Assembly (NCBI GenBank): GCA_029941905.1
Contig: JAPYTQ010000022.1
Coordinates: 21,727-85,726, forward strand
Length of the DNA: 64,000 bases
Source of the DNA: JAHRVQ01 sp029941905
GTDB taxonomy: Bacteria; Pseudomonadota; Gammaproteobacteria; Pseudomonadales; Azotimanducaceae
Direction of reading: 5' to 3'
Shown here: positions 16,595 through 25,926 of the stretch, in pieces
How the letters are laid out: each line of letters opens with the position of its first letter
Numbering within the stretch: the stretch's first letter is position 1
Notes under the pieces: model-generated
What the model saw: only the letters and a program-made list of their open reading frames with translations
Database searches by the model: none
Told to the model about the DNA's origin: nothing
Program-made: the position numbers and the translations under genes

Positions 16595-19003
16595 ATGGCA
16601 ACCCTCACCAATGTACCCATAGTAACCCTCCGCGATATGGTGGTTTATCCTCATGGTGTTCAGCCTTTGTTCATTGGTACAGAAAAATCTATCAGGGCAC
16701 TCGACTACGCTCAGAAAAACGATAAGGAAAAAAAGGTACTGCTGGTTGCCAAGCGGGATCCTGAGAACGAGGAGCCTGGCGTAAAGGATCTTTATCGGTT
16801 CGGAACCATTGCCACTATCCTGCAACTCATTCGCCTCCCGGACAAGACTGTAAAGATCCTGGTTGAAGGTGGATCCCGGGCAGAGGTAACAGATATCAAT
16901 GATGTCGACCAATATTTTACCGGCAATGTCAATGTAATCGAGGACGAGCCGCTAAGTGCGAAAGAATCCGAAGCACTTCTTCGCTCACTGATGTCTGCTT
17001 TTGACCAGTATGTCCAGCTAAGTAAAAAAGTGCCGCCAGAAGTCATGACATCCCTGTCGAATGTGGATGATCCCAGCAGGCTGGTTGACACGATTGCCGC
17101 TCAGATGAATTTGAAACTCGATGAGAAGCAACAGATTCTTGAAATGACCAGCCTTGGTGAGCGCATCGAGCATATGATGAAGTTGCTGGAATCCGAAATA
17201 GACCTGTTCAATGTTGAAAAACGTATTCGTGGCCGGGTGAAGAAACAAATGGAAAAAAGCCAGCGTGAGTATTACCTGAACGAGCAGATGAAGGCCATCG
17301 AGAAAGAACTGGGAGATCTTGATGATGTACCTAACGAAATCGAAGAGATCCAGCAGAAACTCGAAAGTGCTGGTATGCCGAAGGAAGCCAAAGATAAAAC
17401 GGCAACGGAAATAAACAAATTAAAAATGATGTCACCCATGTCTGCTGAGGCGACCGTCGTGCGCAGCTACATTGACTGGATGCTGTCTGTTCCCTGGAAA
17501 AAACGCTCAAAAGTCAGGACTGACATTGTTAAGGCAGAAGAAGTTCTGGAAGCCGATCATTATGGTCTGAATGAAGTCAAGGAACGTATTCTTGAATATC
17601 TTGCCGTACAAAAACGAGTCAAGAAAATCAAGGGACCGGTGTTGTGCCTGGTCGGTCCTCCAGGGGTGGGTAAAACTTCACTGGGTGAATCTATCGCCAG
17701 GGCAACAAATCGAAAATTTATCAGGATGGCCGTCGGCGGGGTCCGTGATGAAGCTGAAATAAGAGGTCACCGTCGAACCTATATCGGTTCAATGCCTGGC
17801 AAGATTATCCAGAAACTGTCCAAGGTAGGTGTCAGGAATCCCCTGTTTTTATTGGATGAAATAGACAAGATGGGTCAGGACCATCGGGGCGATCCGGCAT
17901 CAGCCTTATTGGAAGTGCTTGATCCGGAGCAAAATAATTCCTTTAACGATCATTACATGGAAGTGGATTATGACCTCTCTGAGGTGATGTTCATTTGTAC
18001 CTCGAACTCCATGAATATTCCCGCGCCGTTGTTAGACCGGATGGAGATTATTCGTATTCCCGGTTATACCGAAGACGAAAAACTCAATATTGCAACGAGG
18101 TACCTGATACCAAAACAAATGGAGAACAATGGCCTGTTTAAAAATGAATTGGAAATTGCGGACTCGGCTGTACTGGACATCATTCGCTACTACACAAGAG
18201 AGGCTGGGGTTCGCGGTTTGGAGCGGGAAATTGCCAAACTGTGCCGTAAGGTCGTGAAGCAGAGTGCGATGGCTGTAGAGGAAAATGAGACAAAATTGCA
18301 TACTTTGGAAAGTGACAACCTTGAAGAGTTCTCCGGCGTTCGCAAATTCAGTTTCGGCAGGGCAGAAGAGAAGGATCAAATTGGTCAGGTTACCGGTCTC
18401 GCCGTCACCAGTGTGGGTGGCGAGCTGTTATCTATTGAGGCAGTTGCAGTACCAGGAAAAGGCCGCACAACCAAGACAGGGTCCCTGGGCGATGTCATGC
18501 AGGAATCTATCCAGGCTGCCATAACCGTTGTCCGGAGTCGGGCTGAAGTACTGGGTATCCCAAAAGACTTCCATGAAGAATATGATTTACACATTCATAT
18601 GCCAGAAGGCGCCACACCAAAAGATGGCCCCAGTGCTGGTATCGCGTTGTGTACTGCTCTGGTGTCGGTGTTAAGCGGAATTCCTGCCAGAGCAGATGTG
18701 GCAATGACCGGGGAAATAACCTTGCGTGGCCAGGTGTTGCCGATTGGTGGGCTGAAGGAAAAGCTCCTGGCTGCTCATCGTGGTGGCATCCGTGAAGTTT
18801 TGATTCCGGATGAAAATCAAAGAGATCTCAAGGAAATCCCTGACAATATTAAGGGTGATCTTGTCATCAAGCCGGTCAAGTGGATAGACGAGGTATTGGA
18901 AATTGCATTACAGCGAGCACCGGAGCCAGTGGCCACGACAGTGACAAGTGATTCCGAAACAGGGGTAGAAAGTGATGCAGACCACAGAATCTCTGCACAT
19001 TAG
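16595..19003 (+). CDS. lon: ATP-dependent protease La
   Basis: This 802-residue homohexameric protease degrades damaged and regulatory proteins. ATG 16595 is chosen because AGGAG lies five bases before it; an in-frame GTG two codons upstream overlaps that site. The N-terminal LON substrate domain spans about 8-200. The AAA+ module has Walker A GPPGVGKTS near 352 and Walker B FLLDEIDKM near 415. The protease domain has the catalytic Ser in TPKDGPSAG near 675 and Lys in GGLKEKLLAA near 718. A short variable tail (TVTSDSETGVESD) ends the protein. hupB follows, as usual. Confidence 0.98.
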   Translation: MATLTNVPIVTLRDMVVYPHGVQPLFIGTEKSIRALDYAQKNDKEKKVLLVAKRDPENEEPGVKDLYRFGTIATILQLIRLPDKTVKILVEGGSRAEVTDINDVDQYFTGNVNVIEDEPLSAKESEALLRSLMSAFDQYVQLSKKVPPEVMTSLSNVDDPSRLVDTIAAQMNLKLDEKQQILEMTSLGERIEHMMKLLESEIDLFNVEKRIRGRVKKQMEKSQREYYLNEQMKAIEKELGDLDDVPNEIEEIQQKLESAGMPKEAKDKTATEINKLKMMSPMSAEATVVRSYIDWMLSVPWKKRSKVRTDIVKAEEVLEADHYGLNEVKERILEYLAVQKRVKKIKGPVLCLVGPPGVGKTSLGESIARATNRKFIRMAVGGVRDEAEIRGHRRTYIGSMPGKIIQKLSKVGVRNPLFLLDEIDKMGQDHRGDPASALLEVLDPEQNNSFNDHYMEVDYDLSEVMFICTSNSMNIPAPLLDRMEIIRIPGYTEDEKLNIATRYLIPKQMENNGLFKNELEIADSAVLDIIRYYTREAGVRGLEREIAKLCRKVVKQSAMAVEENETKLHTLESDNLEEFSGVRKFSFGRAEEKDQIGQVTGLAVTSVGGELLSIEAVAVPGKGRTTKTGSLGDVMQESIQAAITVVRSRAEVLGIPKDFHEEYDLHIHMPEGATPKDGPSAGIALCTALVSVLSGIPARADVAMTGEITLRGQVLPIGGLKEKLLAAHRGGIREVLIPDENQRDLKEIPDNIKGDLVIKPVKWIDEVLEIALQRAPEPVATTVTSDSETGVESDADHRISAH

Positions 19004-19013
19004 GAGTTTTGGC

Positions 19014-19043
19014 TTGACAGCTATTTTGTCCAGTTGGTATAAC
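19014..19043 (+). promoter_or_regulatory. strong sigma-70 promoter of hupB
   Basis: A perfect -35 TTGACA (19014-19019) and -10 TATAAC (19038-19043) are separated by 18 bases, immediately after lon and about 93 bases before the hupB start. It allows HU to be made independently of lon. Confidence 0.8.
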
Positions 19044-19135
19044 ATGGTACGGGATATCTGCGAAGGATCCACGGGCCAGCTTGAAACGGTTCTAATCGTT
19101 AAAAAACTAGAATTAATTACCTAAAGGGGTACAGA

Positions 19136-19408
19136 GTGAACAAACAAGAACTAATTGAAAACATCGCGACATCAGCTGATATCACCAAAGCAGCATCGGG
19201 TCGGGCACTCGATGCAATGATCGATTCTGTTACAGGTGCTTTGAAGAATGGTGATTCGGTTGTACTGGTTGGATTTGGTACTTTCAATGTCAGGGATCGT
19301 GCGGCGAGAACCGGTCGCAATCCTCAGACGGGTGAAGAAATCCAGATAAAAGCCGCTAAGGTACCAGCATTTAAGGCAGGTAAAGCCCTTAAAGACGCCG
19401 TCAACTGA
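19136..19408 (+). CDS. hupB: DNA-binding protein HU-beta
   Basis: The 90-residue nucleoid protein bends and compacts DNA as a dimer. It begins at GTG 19136 after an AAAGGGG ribosome site. The HU signature GFGTFNVRDRAARTGRNPQTG near residues 46-66 includes the flexible DNA-clasping arm with its conserved RNPxTG tip, and the C-terminal VPAFKAGKALKDAVN is standard. It has its own promoter and terminator. Confidence 0.97.
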   Translation: MNKQELIENIATSADITKAASGRALDAMIDSVTGALKNGDSVVLVGFGTFNVRDRAARTGRNPQTGEEIQIKAAKVPAFKAGKALKDAVN

Positions 19409-19525
19409 TCGGGGATTATTGGGTTATTGCTGTTAGCTTCTGATTCTTAGCGCAGACTACAATTACGTAGTGATATTGTTAAGTAGTATTGGAGTGACAG
19501 CGGTATAGTTAATTAAGTAATATTG

Positions 19526-19553
19526 AATGGCGCATTATTGATGCGCCATTTTT
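19526..19553 (+). terminator. rho-independent terminator after hupB
   Basis: AATGGCGCAT (19526-19535), loop TATTG, ATGCGCCATT (19541-19550) and TTT form a perfect 10-bp stem followed by a T-tract. Confidence 0.9.
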
Positions 19554-19657
19554 CGTCCACATTTTTTAACACAAAGACATTCCGGGGGTTTTGTTCGTAC
19601 TAAACGGGCAGACCATGCAGGTAAGTTACAAGCTGATTTGTTTTTACGAGGTTAAAC

Positions 19658-21547
19658 ATGTCAATTCAAGATATACGGGACCGGTCGGGCGGTGTCGTAA
19701 CCAAAGTTATCGTCGGTCTGATAATCGTTGTTTTTGCCTTATTTGGTATGGGATCGATTACCACATTCCTGGCACCCGTACCTAAGGTTGCAACGGTTAA
19801 TGGTGAAGACATCACTACCCAGGAAATGCAGGTTGAGCTTGAACGAAATCGACGTATTATGTTGTCACGTAATCGAGATCCGAATTCAATTGACGAAGAT
19901 GTACTTCGGCAGAGCGTGCTGCAAACTCTTATCACGCGAAAGTTACTGACACAGGCAGCGAATGAGATGGGACTGCAGTTCAGCAATACAAGCCTGGACG
20001 CGGACATCCTTGCAACACCCGTGTTCCAGGTTGATGGGGTTTACGATCCTGGTCAGTTTCAACTTGTCATAGGTTCTGCAGGCTACAGCCCCGTATCCTA
20101 TCGTAACGAAATACGCCGGGACAAGCTGTTCACTCAACTCGACACCGGTATCAGGGGCACCTCTTTTTTTACCAACGATGAAGTCGCGCGAACGAGTAGC
20201 CTCGCGCAGCAAACTCGCGATATCGCCTATTTAAGAGTTGATGTCGCCGCCCTGAGTGAGACAGTAGACGTTAGTACAGAAGAGATTGAGTCTTACTACC
20301 AGGCACACCAGAGTGACTTTATGACAGAGGAAACGGTGGATATTGCCTATATTGAACTGAAGCGAGATGACTTTTTTGGAACAGTTGAAGTCTCTGAAGA
20401 AGCATTGTCGTCTTTTTTCGAAGAAACGAGTGAGTCGTACGCCGAACCAGAGCGACGGCGAGTTGCTCACATCCTGATAGAAATCAATGATGGAGTTTCT
20501 GAAGAATCCGCCAGGCAAAAAATAGACGAAATCCATGCGAGAATTACCACCTCAGGGGAAGGTTTTGAGGCGTTAGCAATAGAGTTATCCGATGATCCGG
20601 GCTCCGCGGAAAATGGTGGTGATCTTGGGTTTAACGATGCGGGTACTTTTGTTGAGGAATTTGAAGCAGTCTCGAACATCCTGACCATGAACCAGTTATC
20701 TGAACCGGTGAAAACCGAGTTTGGATATCATCTGATAAAACTGCTGGATCTAGAAGCGGCAAAGCAGCCTGAGTTCGCCGAAGTCCGAGAATTAGTTGAG
20801 GCAGAGTTCCGAGAGCTTGGAGCTGAAGAGATATTTGTAAACAAATCTTCCAGGTTGAGCGAAATTTCCTATGAATCACCGGATCTTGTGGGACCCTCTG
20901 AAGAGTTGGAACTTGAATTGAAAACAATGGGAAAAGTTGCAAGGACCGGTAGCAACACGGGCGTAGCAAATAGTCAGGCGGTGAAAGATGCCCTGTTCAG
21001 CCCCGATGTCCTGTTTGATGGCAACAACAGCAATCTTCTGGAAATCACTCCCAACCATCATATCGTGGTGCGGGTAACTGCCCATCAACCCCGGGAAATA
21101 AAAGCACTTGAGACTGTCACGGAAGTGGTAACTGCGGATATAGCCCTGGAAAAATCAGCTGAACTTGCGGAATCCCAGGCACAAGAAATGGTTGCCATGC
21201 TCGAAGATGGTTCGATTACGCGCTTTGTTGCTGATCAGTATGGTTTGGTATGGACGGTGGTGGCGGACGCTACCCGGACTCAACCCGGGATGGATAGGGA
21301 GATTAATCGTCAGGCGTTTGGTTTACCTCGCCCGGAAGAGGGTAACAAGTCGGTTGGTTATGCAATTTTATCCGATGGAGATTCGGCGGTGATCAGTGTC
21401 ACCAACGTCAACAACAAAGATCAAAATGACGTGACCCGGCAGGAGTTATCAAACTTTTCCCGGGCACTTGCTTCCCAGCAGGGCGCAATTGATTATTCTG
21501 AATTCCGGGATAATCTGGCCGCTTCCGGGTCAGTCGATACTCTTTGA
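19658..21547 (+). CDS. ppiD: periplasmic folding chaperone PpiD (SurA/parvulin family)
   Basis: This 629-residue inner-membrane-anchored chaperone assists secreted proteins near the Sec translocon. One helix lies near residues 18-38 (VIVGLIIVVFALFGMGSITTF) and the rest is periplasmic. A SurA-type N-terminal helical region covers about 40-230. The parvulin domain is near 265-355 (RRVAHILIEI, LSDDPGSAENGGDLGF). A second weaker segment and a C-terminal chaperone region follow. Length and order match PpiD of E. coli and Pseudomonas, and position after hupB is conserved. It converges with mltD, leaving five bases between the genes. Confidence 0.93.
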   Translation: MSIQDIRDRSGGVVTKVIVGLIIVVFALFGMGSITTFLAPVPKVATVNGEDITTQEMQVELERNRRIMLSRNRDPNSIDEDVLRQSVLQTLITRKLLTQAANEMGLQFSNTSLDADILATPVFQVDGVYDPGQFQLVIGSAGYSPVSYRNEIRRDKLFTQLDTGIRGTSFFTNDEVARTSSLAQQTRDIAYLRVDVAALSETVDVSTEEIESYYQAHQSDFMTEETVDIAYIELKRDDFFGTVEVSEEALSSFFEETSESYAEPERRRVAHILIEINDGVSEESARQKIDEIHARITTSGEGFEALAIELSDDPGSAENGGDLGFNDAGTFVEEFEAVSNILTMNQLSEPVKTEFGYHLIKLLDLEAAKQPEFAEVRELVEAEFRELGAEEIFVNKSSRLSEISYESPDLVGPSEELELELKTMGKVARTGSNTGVANSQAVKDALFSPDVLFDGNNSNLLEITPNHHIVVRVTAHQPREIKALETVTEVVTADIALEKSAELAESQAQEMVAMLEDGSITRFVADQYGLVWTVVADATRTQPGMDREINRQAFGLPRPEEGNKSVGYAILSDGDSAVISVTNVNNKDQNDVTRQELSNFSRALASQQGAIDYSEFRDNLAASGSVDTL

Positions 21548-21552
21548 GTTTT

Positions 21553-23241
21553 CTATTCAGTCTGGGTGACATCAACATACAAGGTAATTTTGTCACCCGG
21601 CTGGATGTATTTCTGCTTGCTGATCTGGTGATTCCACTTCTTGATACTGTTAACCGAAAGGTTGAACTTGTTAGCTATTCTTGAGAGTGATTCACCGCGC
21701 CTGACTTTATAGTTTACCTTCCGAATTACCTGGTTGTATCCTGACAAGGACGCGAGATTCTGAACAGATTTGCTACTGCCGAATATCAACAGTTCACGAC
21801 CCGGATGGAGCATGTCCGTTGTTGCCATACCATTCCACTTGGCGAGGGATCGCACAGAAACATCAAACTCCCGCGAAATATCCCAGAGATTATCTCCGGG
21901 CTGCACCTCGTACTTTTCAGGCTCACTGCCAAACTTCTTTTCGACGTAGGCCTGGGTAGTTTTTAACCGCTCGCTGTCACTAAGCTGGTAATGATCGCTG
22001 GAGCTGGTTGCCACAGGGATAAGCAGAGAATCTCCAGCGATGATCCTGCTACCCCTGATGTCATTAGCCTGGCGAATGGTCTTTATTGTGGTTTTGTATC
22101 TCTGCGCAATCGTACTCAGACTTTCACCATTCTTGATTTTATGGCGTGCCCAGCTTATCCGTTGTTCTACAGGGAGTTGAGCAAGATTTTCGCTGAAGTT
22201 CTCAACCTTATTAACCGGGATCAGTAAACGGTGTGGTCCCGCAGGCGGAGTTGACCATTTGTTAAAAGCGGGGTTCAGCAGATACAACTCTTCGACAGAA
22301 ATGTCCGCTAAATCTGCTGCGCGAGCCAGGTCAATCTGGGAACCGACGTCAACCACCTCGAAGTAAGCCTCGTTGGAAATGGTCTTCAATTCGATGCCAT
22401 ACTTTTCCGGATTAGCAATGATTTCGCATATTGCCAACAACCGGGGAACGTAGGCCCTGGTTTCCCGGAACAGCTTTAAAGAGAAAAAATCGATGGGCTT
22501 ACCGGCCTTGATATTCTTGCGCATCGAGTAACGGACATTACCTTCGCCGGAATTGTACGCCGCGAGGGCTAGCATCCAGTCGTCATTGAGTGAGTTGTGT
22601 GAGGCATTGAGGTATTTTAGGGCTGCTTTTGTCGCTTCAACAACATCTCTGCGGCCGTCGTACCAGTAATCGATTCTTAGCCCGTAAAGTTTCCCTGTCG
22701 AAGGTATAAATTGCCAGAGTCCCGATGCCCTGCCGTGGGAGTAAGCAAATGGATCGAAAGCGCTTTCAACTACAGGAAGCAGGGCAAGCTCCATAGGTAG
22801 ATCCCTGCGTTCTATCTCATTGACTATTTCGAATAGATAGCGGGTCGCGCGGGTGGCTACCCTATCGATGTAGTCAGGGTGGCGCTGAAACCAATTTAGT
22901 TCAGCCTTGACTCTGGAATTGTCAAGATGGCGCTCAAGCTTGAATCCATTTCGAATCCTGGCCCAAAGATCTTCGGTAGATAGCTCTTCTTCAGCCTCGA
23001 TTGGTAGCGGGTCATTTTCACGCTCTAGAAGATCATCCTGTCCATCTTTGGTGATAGGCATTGCTGCGGCGATGACTATTTCTTCGCTTACCAATTTTGA
23101 TAACTCAGCATCTGTTGGTTGAGTTTGGCCAGTTGTTTCATCCTCGGCTTGAGGCAGAAATGACTGAAGTACGTTGCTTTGGCAGGCAGATAAACTGACC
23201 ACGATGAAAGCAATAATGCTAAACTGCTGATTGGTGCGCAT
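21553..23241 (-). CDS. mltD: membrane-bound lytic murein transglycosylase D
   Basis: The 562-residue outer-membrane lipoprotein cleaves peptidoglycan. The signal peptide ends in a lipobox-like LSAC with Cys near residue 20. The SLT domain spans about 140-290, with the catalytic Glu in VVESAFDPFAYS and the conserved GLWQFIPSTGKLYGL. Three LysM peptidoglycan-binding repeats follow near residues 380-425, 448-492 and 512-557. The linker after the lipobox is acidic. It is divergent from the methyltransferase gene with about 180 bases between the two starts. Confidence 0.95.
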   Translation of the reverse strand: MRTNQQFSIIAFIVVSLSACQSNVLQSFLPQAEDETTGQTQPTDAELSKLVSEEIVIAAAMPITKDGQDDLLERENDPLPIEAEEELSTEDLWARIRNGFKLERHLDNSRVKAELNWFQRHPDYIDRVATRATRYLFEIVNEIERRDLPMELALLPVVESAFDPFAYSHGRASGLWQFIPSTGKLYGLRIDYWYDGRRDVVEATKAALKYLNASHNSLNDDWMLALAAYNSGEGNVRYSMRKNIKAGKPIDFFSLKLFRETRAYVPRLLAICEIIANPEKYGIELKTISNEAYFEVVDVGSQIDLARAADLADISVEELYLLNPAFNKWSTPPAGPHRLLIPVNKVENFSENLAQLPVEQRISWARHKIKNGESLSTIAQRYKTTIKTIRQANDIRGSRIIAGDSLLIPVATSSSDHYQLSDSERLKTTQAYVEKKFGSEPEKYEVQPGDNLWDISREFDVSVRSLAKWNGMATTDMLHPGRELLIFGSSKSVQNLASLSGYNQVIRKVNYKVRRGESLSRIANKFNLSVNSIKKWNHQISKQKYIQPGDKITLYVDVTQTE

Positions 23242-23292
23242 AGATGTCTATTATTCGTGGGTTAGGCCCCAATTCGGAGGCTATCAATAGGT

Positions 23293-23321
23293 TTGAACCG
23301 TATGATTGTATCAAATAAATT
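23293..23321 (+). promoter_or_regulatory. candidate sigma-70 promoter for the methyltransferase gene
   Basis: TTGAAC (23293-23298) and TAAATT (23316-23321) are 17 bases apart in the AT-rich divergent region between mltD and the methyltransferase gene. Confidence 0.35.
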
Positions 23322-23425
23322 GTTTAATACTGTGATTCAATCGATCAAACAGCCTGCTTCTCGCCAGGAATACCTGCTTTACGTAACATCGCAGCATATA
23401 AGATCACAGTTTGCAAAATCATAGT

Positions 23426-24277
23426 ATGCAAGACATGGGTCAATGGTTTAGCTCAACCTTGGGTAAACAGGTGTTCAACACACAGCTGGCGGTGATGGAA
23501 CAGATCTTACCTGGTTACTTTGGTTACCATCTTCTGCAGATGAGTATTCAGGACAAGCCTTTGTTCGAATGCAGCCCCATTGGACATAAGTTTGCAATTG
23601 CACCGTCGGACGAATTGCCGGATGCAGATATATCGGAACCCGATGTACCTGATCATCAGCTATCTGGTAATCAAGTAGCAGGCCAGGGATTTCCTGACCA
23701 GATACAATCGGCCGACAAAAACTCATTTGTCGGAACCGGTCAGAGTTTACCTTTCAAGGATGATAGTATCGATGTGATGGTGATCCACCATTTGTTGGAT
23801 TTTCATTCCTCACCACAACGGTTATTGAGTGAGGTGGCCAGGGTTTCGCTTCCCATGGGACATCTGGTGATCGTTGGCTTTAATCCGATGAGTACCTGGG
23901 GATTGTGGAAACCTTTTGGCGCCATTCGAAACAAAGCGCCCTGGCATGGCAATTTCATGCGCACGGGTCGATTGATGGATTGGCTTAATTTGCTCAATTT
24001 CAAAATAGACCGTGCTCAATATTGCACCTATGGATTGCCAATTACCCGTAAGCCCTCATCATCCGCGGCTGATTATTCACAAGGTTTGAGCCGTTATACC
24101 AATTGGCCATTTGGCGCGGTTTATGTGATTGTGGCACGTAAGCAGGTGAGCACGATGATTCCTATGAAGCCTGTCTGGACTCGAAGACACGCCTTCGGCC
24201 AACTGAGTGTCGTGCCACCAGCGCCACCAACCGCAGGTCGTGCAATTTCGCCCAGAAACCTGCCTACCGGAGGCTGA
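23426..24277 (+). CDS. YafS-like class I methyltransferase-family protein
   Basis: The product has 283 residues from ATG 23426; a TTG at 23411 and an ATG at 23435 are alternatives. The central part matches the Methyltransf_11 fold (LPFKDDSIDVMVIHHLLDF near residues 109-128, then RLLSEVARVSLPMGHLVIVGFNP). The glycine-rich SAM motif I is not recognisable: the expected place reads YHLLQMSIQD. A polar insertion of about 40 residues (from DELPDADISE) lies before the second motif, and the Pro/Ala-rich tail is low complexity. In many gammaproteobacteria this gene precedes rnhA and dnaQ, which fits the position here. Activity is uncertain because of motif I. Confidence 0.75.
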   Translation: MQDMGQWFSSTLGKQVFNTQLAVMEQILPGYFGYHLLQMSIQDKPLFECSPIGHKFAIAPSDELPDADISEPDVPDHQLSGNQVAGQGFPDQIQSADKNSFVGTGQSLPFKDDSIDVMVIHHLLDFHSSPQRLLSEVARVSLPMGHLVIVGFNPMSTWGLWKPFGAIRNKAPWHGNFMRTGRLMDWLNLLNFKIDRAQYCTYGLPITRKPSSSAADYSQGLSRYTNWPFGAVYVIVARKQVSTMIPMKPVWTRRHAFGQLSVVPPAPPTAGRAISPRNLPTGG

Positions 24278-24294
24278 TTTGGGCCGGGTAATAG

Positions 24295-24381
24295 AAATTC
24301 AAAGGCCACAGCGGTCACACTGAAAACGAAATAGCCGATCAATTGGCTAATCGTGGAATTGATAAATTCATTGGGGAGTAG
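24295..24381 (+). pseudogene. rnhA: 3-prime remnant of rnhA (ribonuclease HI)
   Basis: In the frame ending at TAG 24379-24381 the DNA encodes KFKGHSGHTENEIADQLA followed by NRGIDKFIGE. This is the C-terminal active-site region of RNase HI: the GHxGHxxNExxDxLA motif with the catalytic loop His and the final Asp. The frame is closed upstream by TAG at 24292, and no ORF upstream encodes the other ~120 residues, including the N-terminal DGxCxGNPG strand. The piece lies between the methyltransferase gene and dnaQ, exactly where rnhA sits in relatives. The dnaQ ribosome site is inside it. The likeliest explanation is an internal deletion that removed most of rnhA. Confidence 0.8.
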
Positions 24382-24382
24382 G

Positions 24383-25084
24383 GTGCGACAGGTAGTACTG
24401 GATACTGAGACAACAGGATTAGAAGTAGAGCGGGGGCATCGGATCCTTGAGGTAGGATGTGTTGAGATCATTGACCGGAAACTCACCCGAAGGCACTTCC
24501 ATCAATACATTAACCCCGAAAGAGATATTGATGACGGCGCATTGGAAGTTCATGGCATTACCCGTGATTTCCTGAACGACAAACCGGTGTTCAAAGACGT
24601 TTGGGAGGGTTTCTGCGAGTTTATCAAAGGTGCCGAGTTAGTCATTCATAACGCGGCATTTGATGTTGCCTTCGTTGATCATGAGATGAAATTGGTATCT
24701 GAGTCTCTCGGTAAATTAACTGACTACTGCGGAATAATTGATAGCCTCGAAATCGCAAGACAAAAACATCCCGGACAGAAAAACAATCTGGATGCATTGT
24801 GTAAACGTTATATGGTAGACAACTCCCAGCGAGAGTTGCATGGTGCGCTGCTGGATGCTGAGATACTCGCGGATGTGTACCTGCTGCTAACGGGTGGACA
24901 GGTTTCGCTGAGTCTGGGAACAGAAACAGACAGTCAGGCCAGCCAGCAGATTCATCGGTTGGATACCAGTCGTCCAAGAATTAAGGTGATAAAGGCCAGT
25001 GTTGAGGAAGTCGCCAGGCACGAAGAGAAACTGGACGAAATCGACAAGTTATCCGGTCGTTCAGTTTGGAGGGCATTGCCGTAA
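24383..25084 (+). CDS. dnaQ: DNA polymerase III epsilon subunit (proofreading exonuclease)
   Basis: The 233-residue 3-5 exonuclease corrects replication errors. GTG 24383 is preferred because GGGGAG lies four bases upstream and the protein then begins MRQVVLDTETTG, as expected. ExoI is VLDTETTGL, ExoII HNAAFDVAFVD near residue 98 and ExoIII HGALLDAEILAD near 153, giving the DEDDh residues. The C-terminal stretch of about 50 residues, which normally contacts the alpha subunit, is present. Its stop shares one base with the nudC ATG, so the two are coupled. Confidence 0.95.
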   Translation: MRQVVLDTETTGLEVERGHRILEVGCVEIIDRKLTRRHFHQYINPERDIDDGALEVHGITRDFLNDKPVFKDVWEGFCEFIKGAELVIHNAAFDVAFVDHEMKLVSESLGKLTDYCGIIDSLEIARQKHPGQKNNLDALCKRYMVDNSQRELHGALLDAEILADVYLLLTGGQVSLSLGTETDSQASQQIHRLDTSRPRIKVIKASVEEVARHEEKLDEIDKLSGRSVWRALP

Positions 25085-25926
25085 TGACTAATTGGCCCGT
25101 AGCACAGACAGGTTTTATAGCGGAGGTTATGGCACCTGAGCAGATTGACAAAAGCTATTTTTTTGTCTTTGACGGTTCCGACATACTGCAGAATTTTGAT
25201 TCCGATGGCCAATGGTCTCCCGTGGATACCTTGAGCGAGTCCATTCGTGATGGCTTGATCCAATCCCACTACATGGGTGATCTAACAGGTACAGCCTGTT
25301 TCGCTGTCGAAACCAACTTAAGTGCTTCAGAAAAAGACAACCTGAGAAGCTTGTTTGGGAAGTGTGACAATTTGATATTTGGTCTTGCCGGGCGAGCCAT
25401 TCAGATATTGGATTGGTATCGTACTCATCAATACTGTGGCCGATGTGGGATGAAAGCGGTTCAGCACGAGACGGATCGCGCCATGATCTGCGAGGGTTGC
25501 CGCATTCACTCCTATCCTCGACTGTCACCTTCAATTATCACCCTGGTCCATGATAAACAACGGGTGCTGCTGGCACGCAATCATCGTTTCCCAGCCGGTA
25601 TGTACAGTACGCTCGCTGGCTTTGTAGAGCCTGGTGAATCAATAGAGGCAACACTGAGGCGAGAGGTGAAAGAAGAAGTTGGCGTTAACGTGGGCAACCT
25701 TGCGTACATGGGTAGCCAATCCTGGCCATTTCCCAATTCTCTTATGCTGGGATTTTTAGCCGAATATGATTCTGGCGAGATTGTGCTGCAGGAAGAAGAG
25801 ATCGCCGATGCCCAGTGGTACGAGATCGATCAGCTGCCCAGTATTCCGGGTAAGGTTGCTATTTCAAGATGGCTGATAGACAGCTATCTCGCCCAGATGG
25901 GCGTTAGCGCCCACCAAGACGACTAA
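25084..25926 (+). CDS. nudC: NAD+ diphosphatase / RNA decapping Nudix hydrolase
   Basis: The 280-residue product hydrolyses NADH/NAD+ and, in E. coli, removes the NAD cap from RNA. ATG 25084 overlaps the dnaQ stop (TAATG) and has GGAGGG upstream. The zinc ribbon is CGRCG near residue 119 and CEGC near 137. The Nudix box GFVEPGESIEATLRREVKEE matches Gx5Ex7REUxEExGU near 179-201. The NudC-specific motif reads SQSWPFPNS, with Ser in place of the usual Pro of SQPWPFPxS. The end overlaps the convergent Sel1-repeat gene by 23 bases. Confidence 0.95.
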   Translation: MTNWPVAQTGFIAEVMAPEQIDKSYFFVFDGSDILQNFDSDGQWSPVDTLSESIRDGLIQSHYMGDLTGTACFAVETNLSASEKDNLRSLFGKCDNLIFGLAGRAIQILDWYRTHQYCGRCGMKAVQHETDRAMICEGCRIHSYPRLSPSIITLVHDKQRVLLARNHRFPAGMYSTLAGFVEPGESIEATLRREVKEEVGVNVGNLAYMGSQSWPFPNSLMLGFLAEYDSGEIVLQEEEIADAQWYEIDQLPSIPGKVAISRWLIDSYLAQMGVSAHQDD

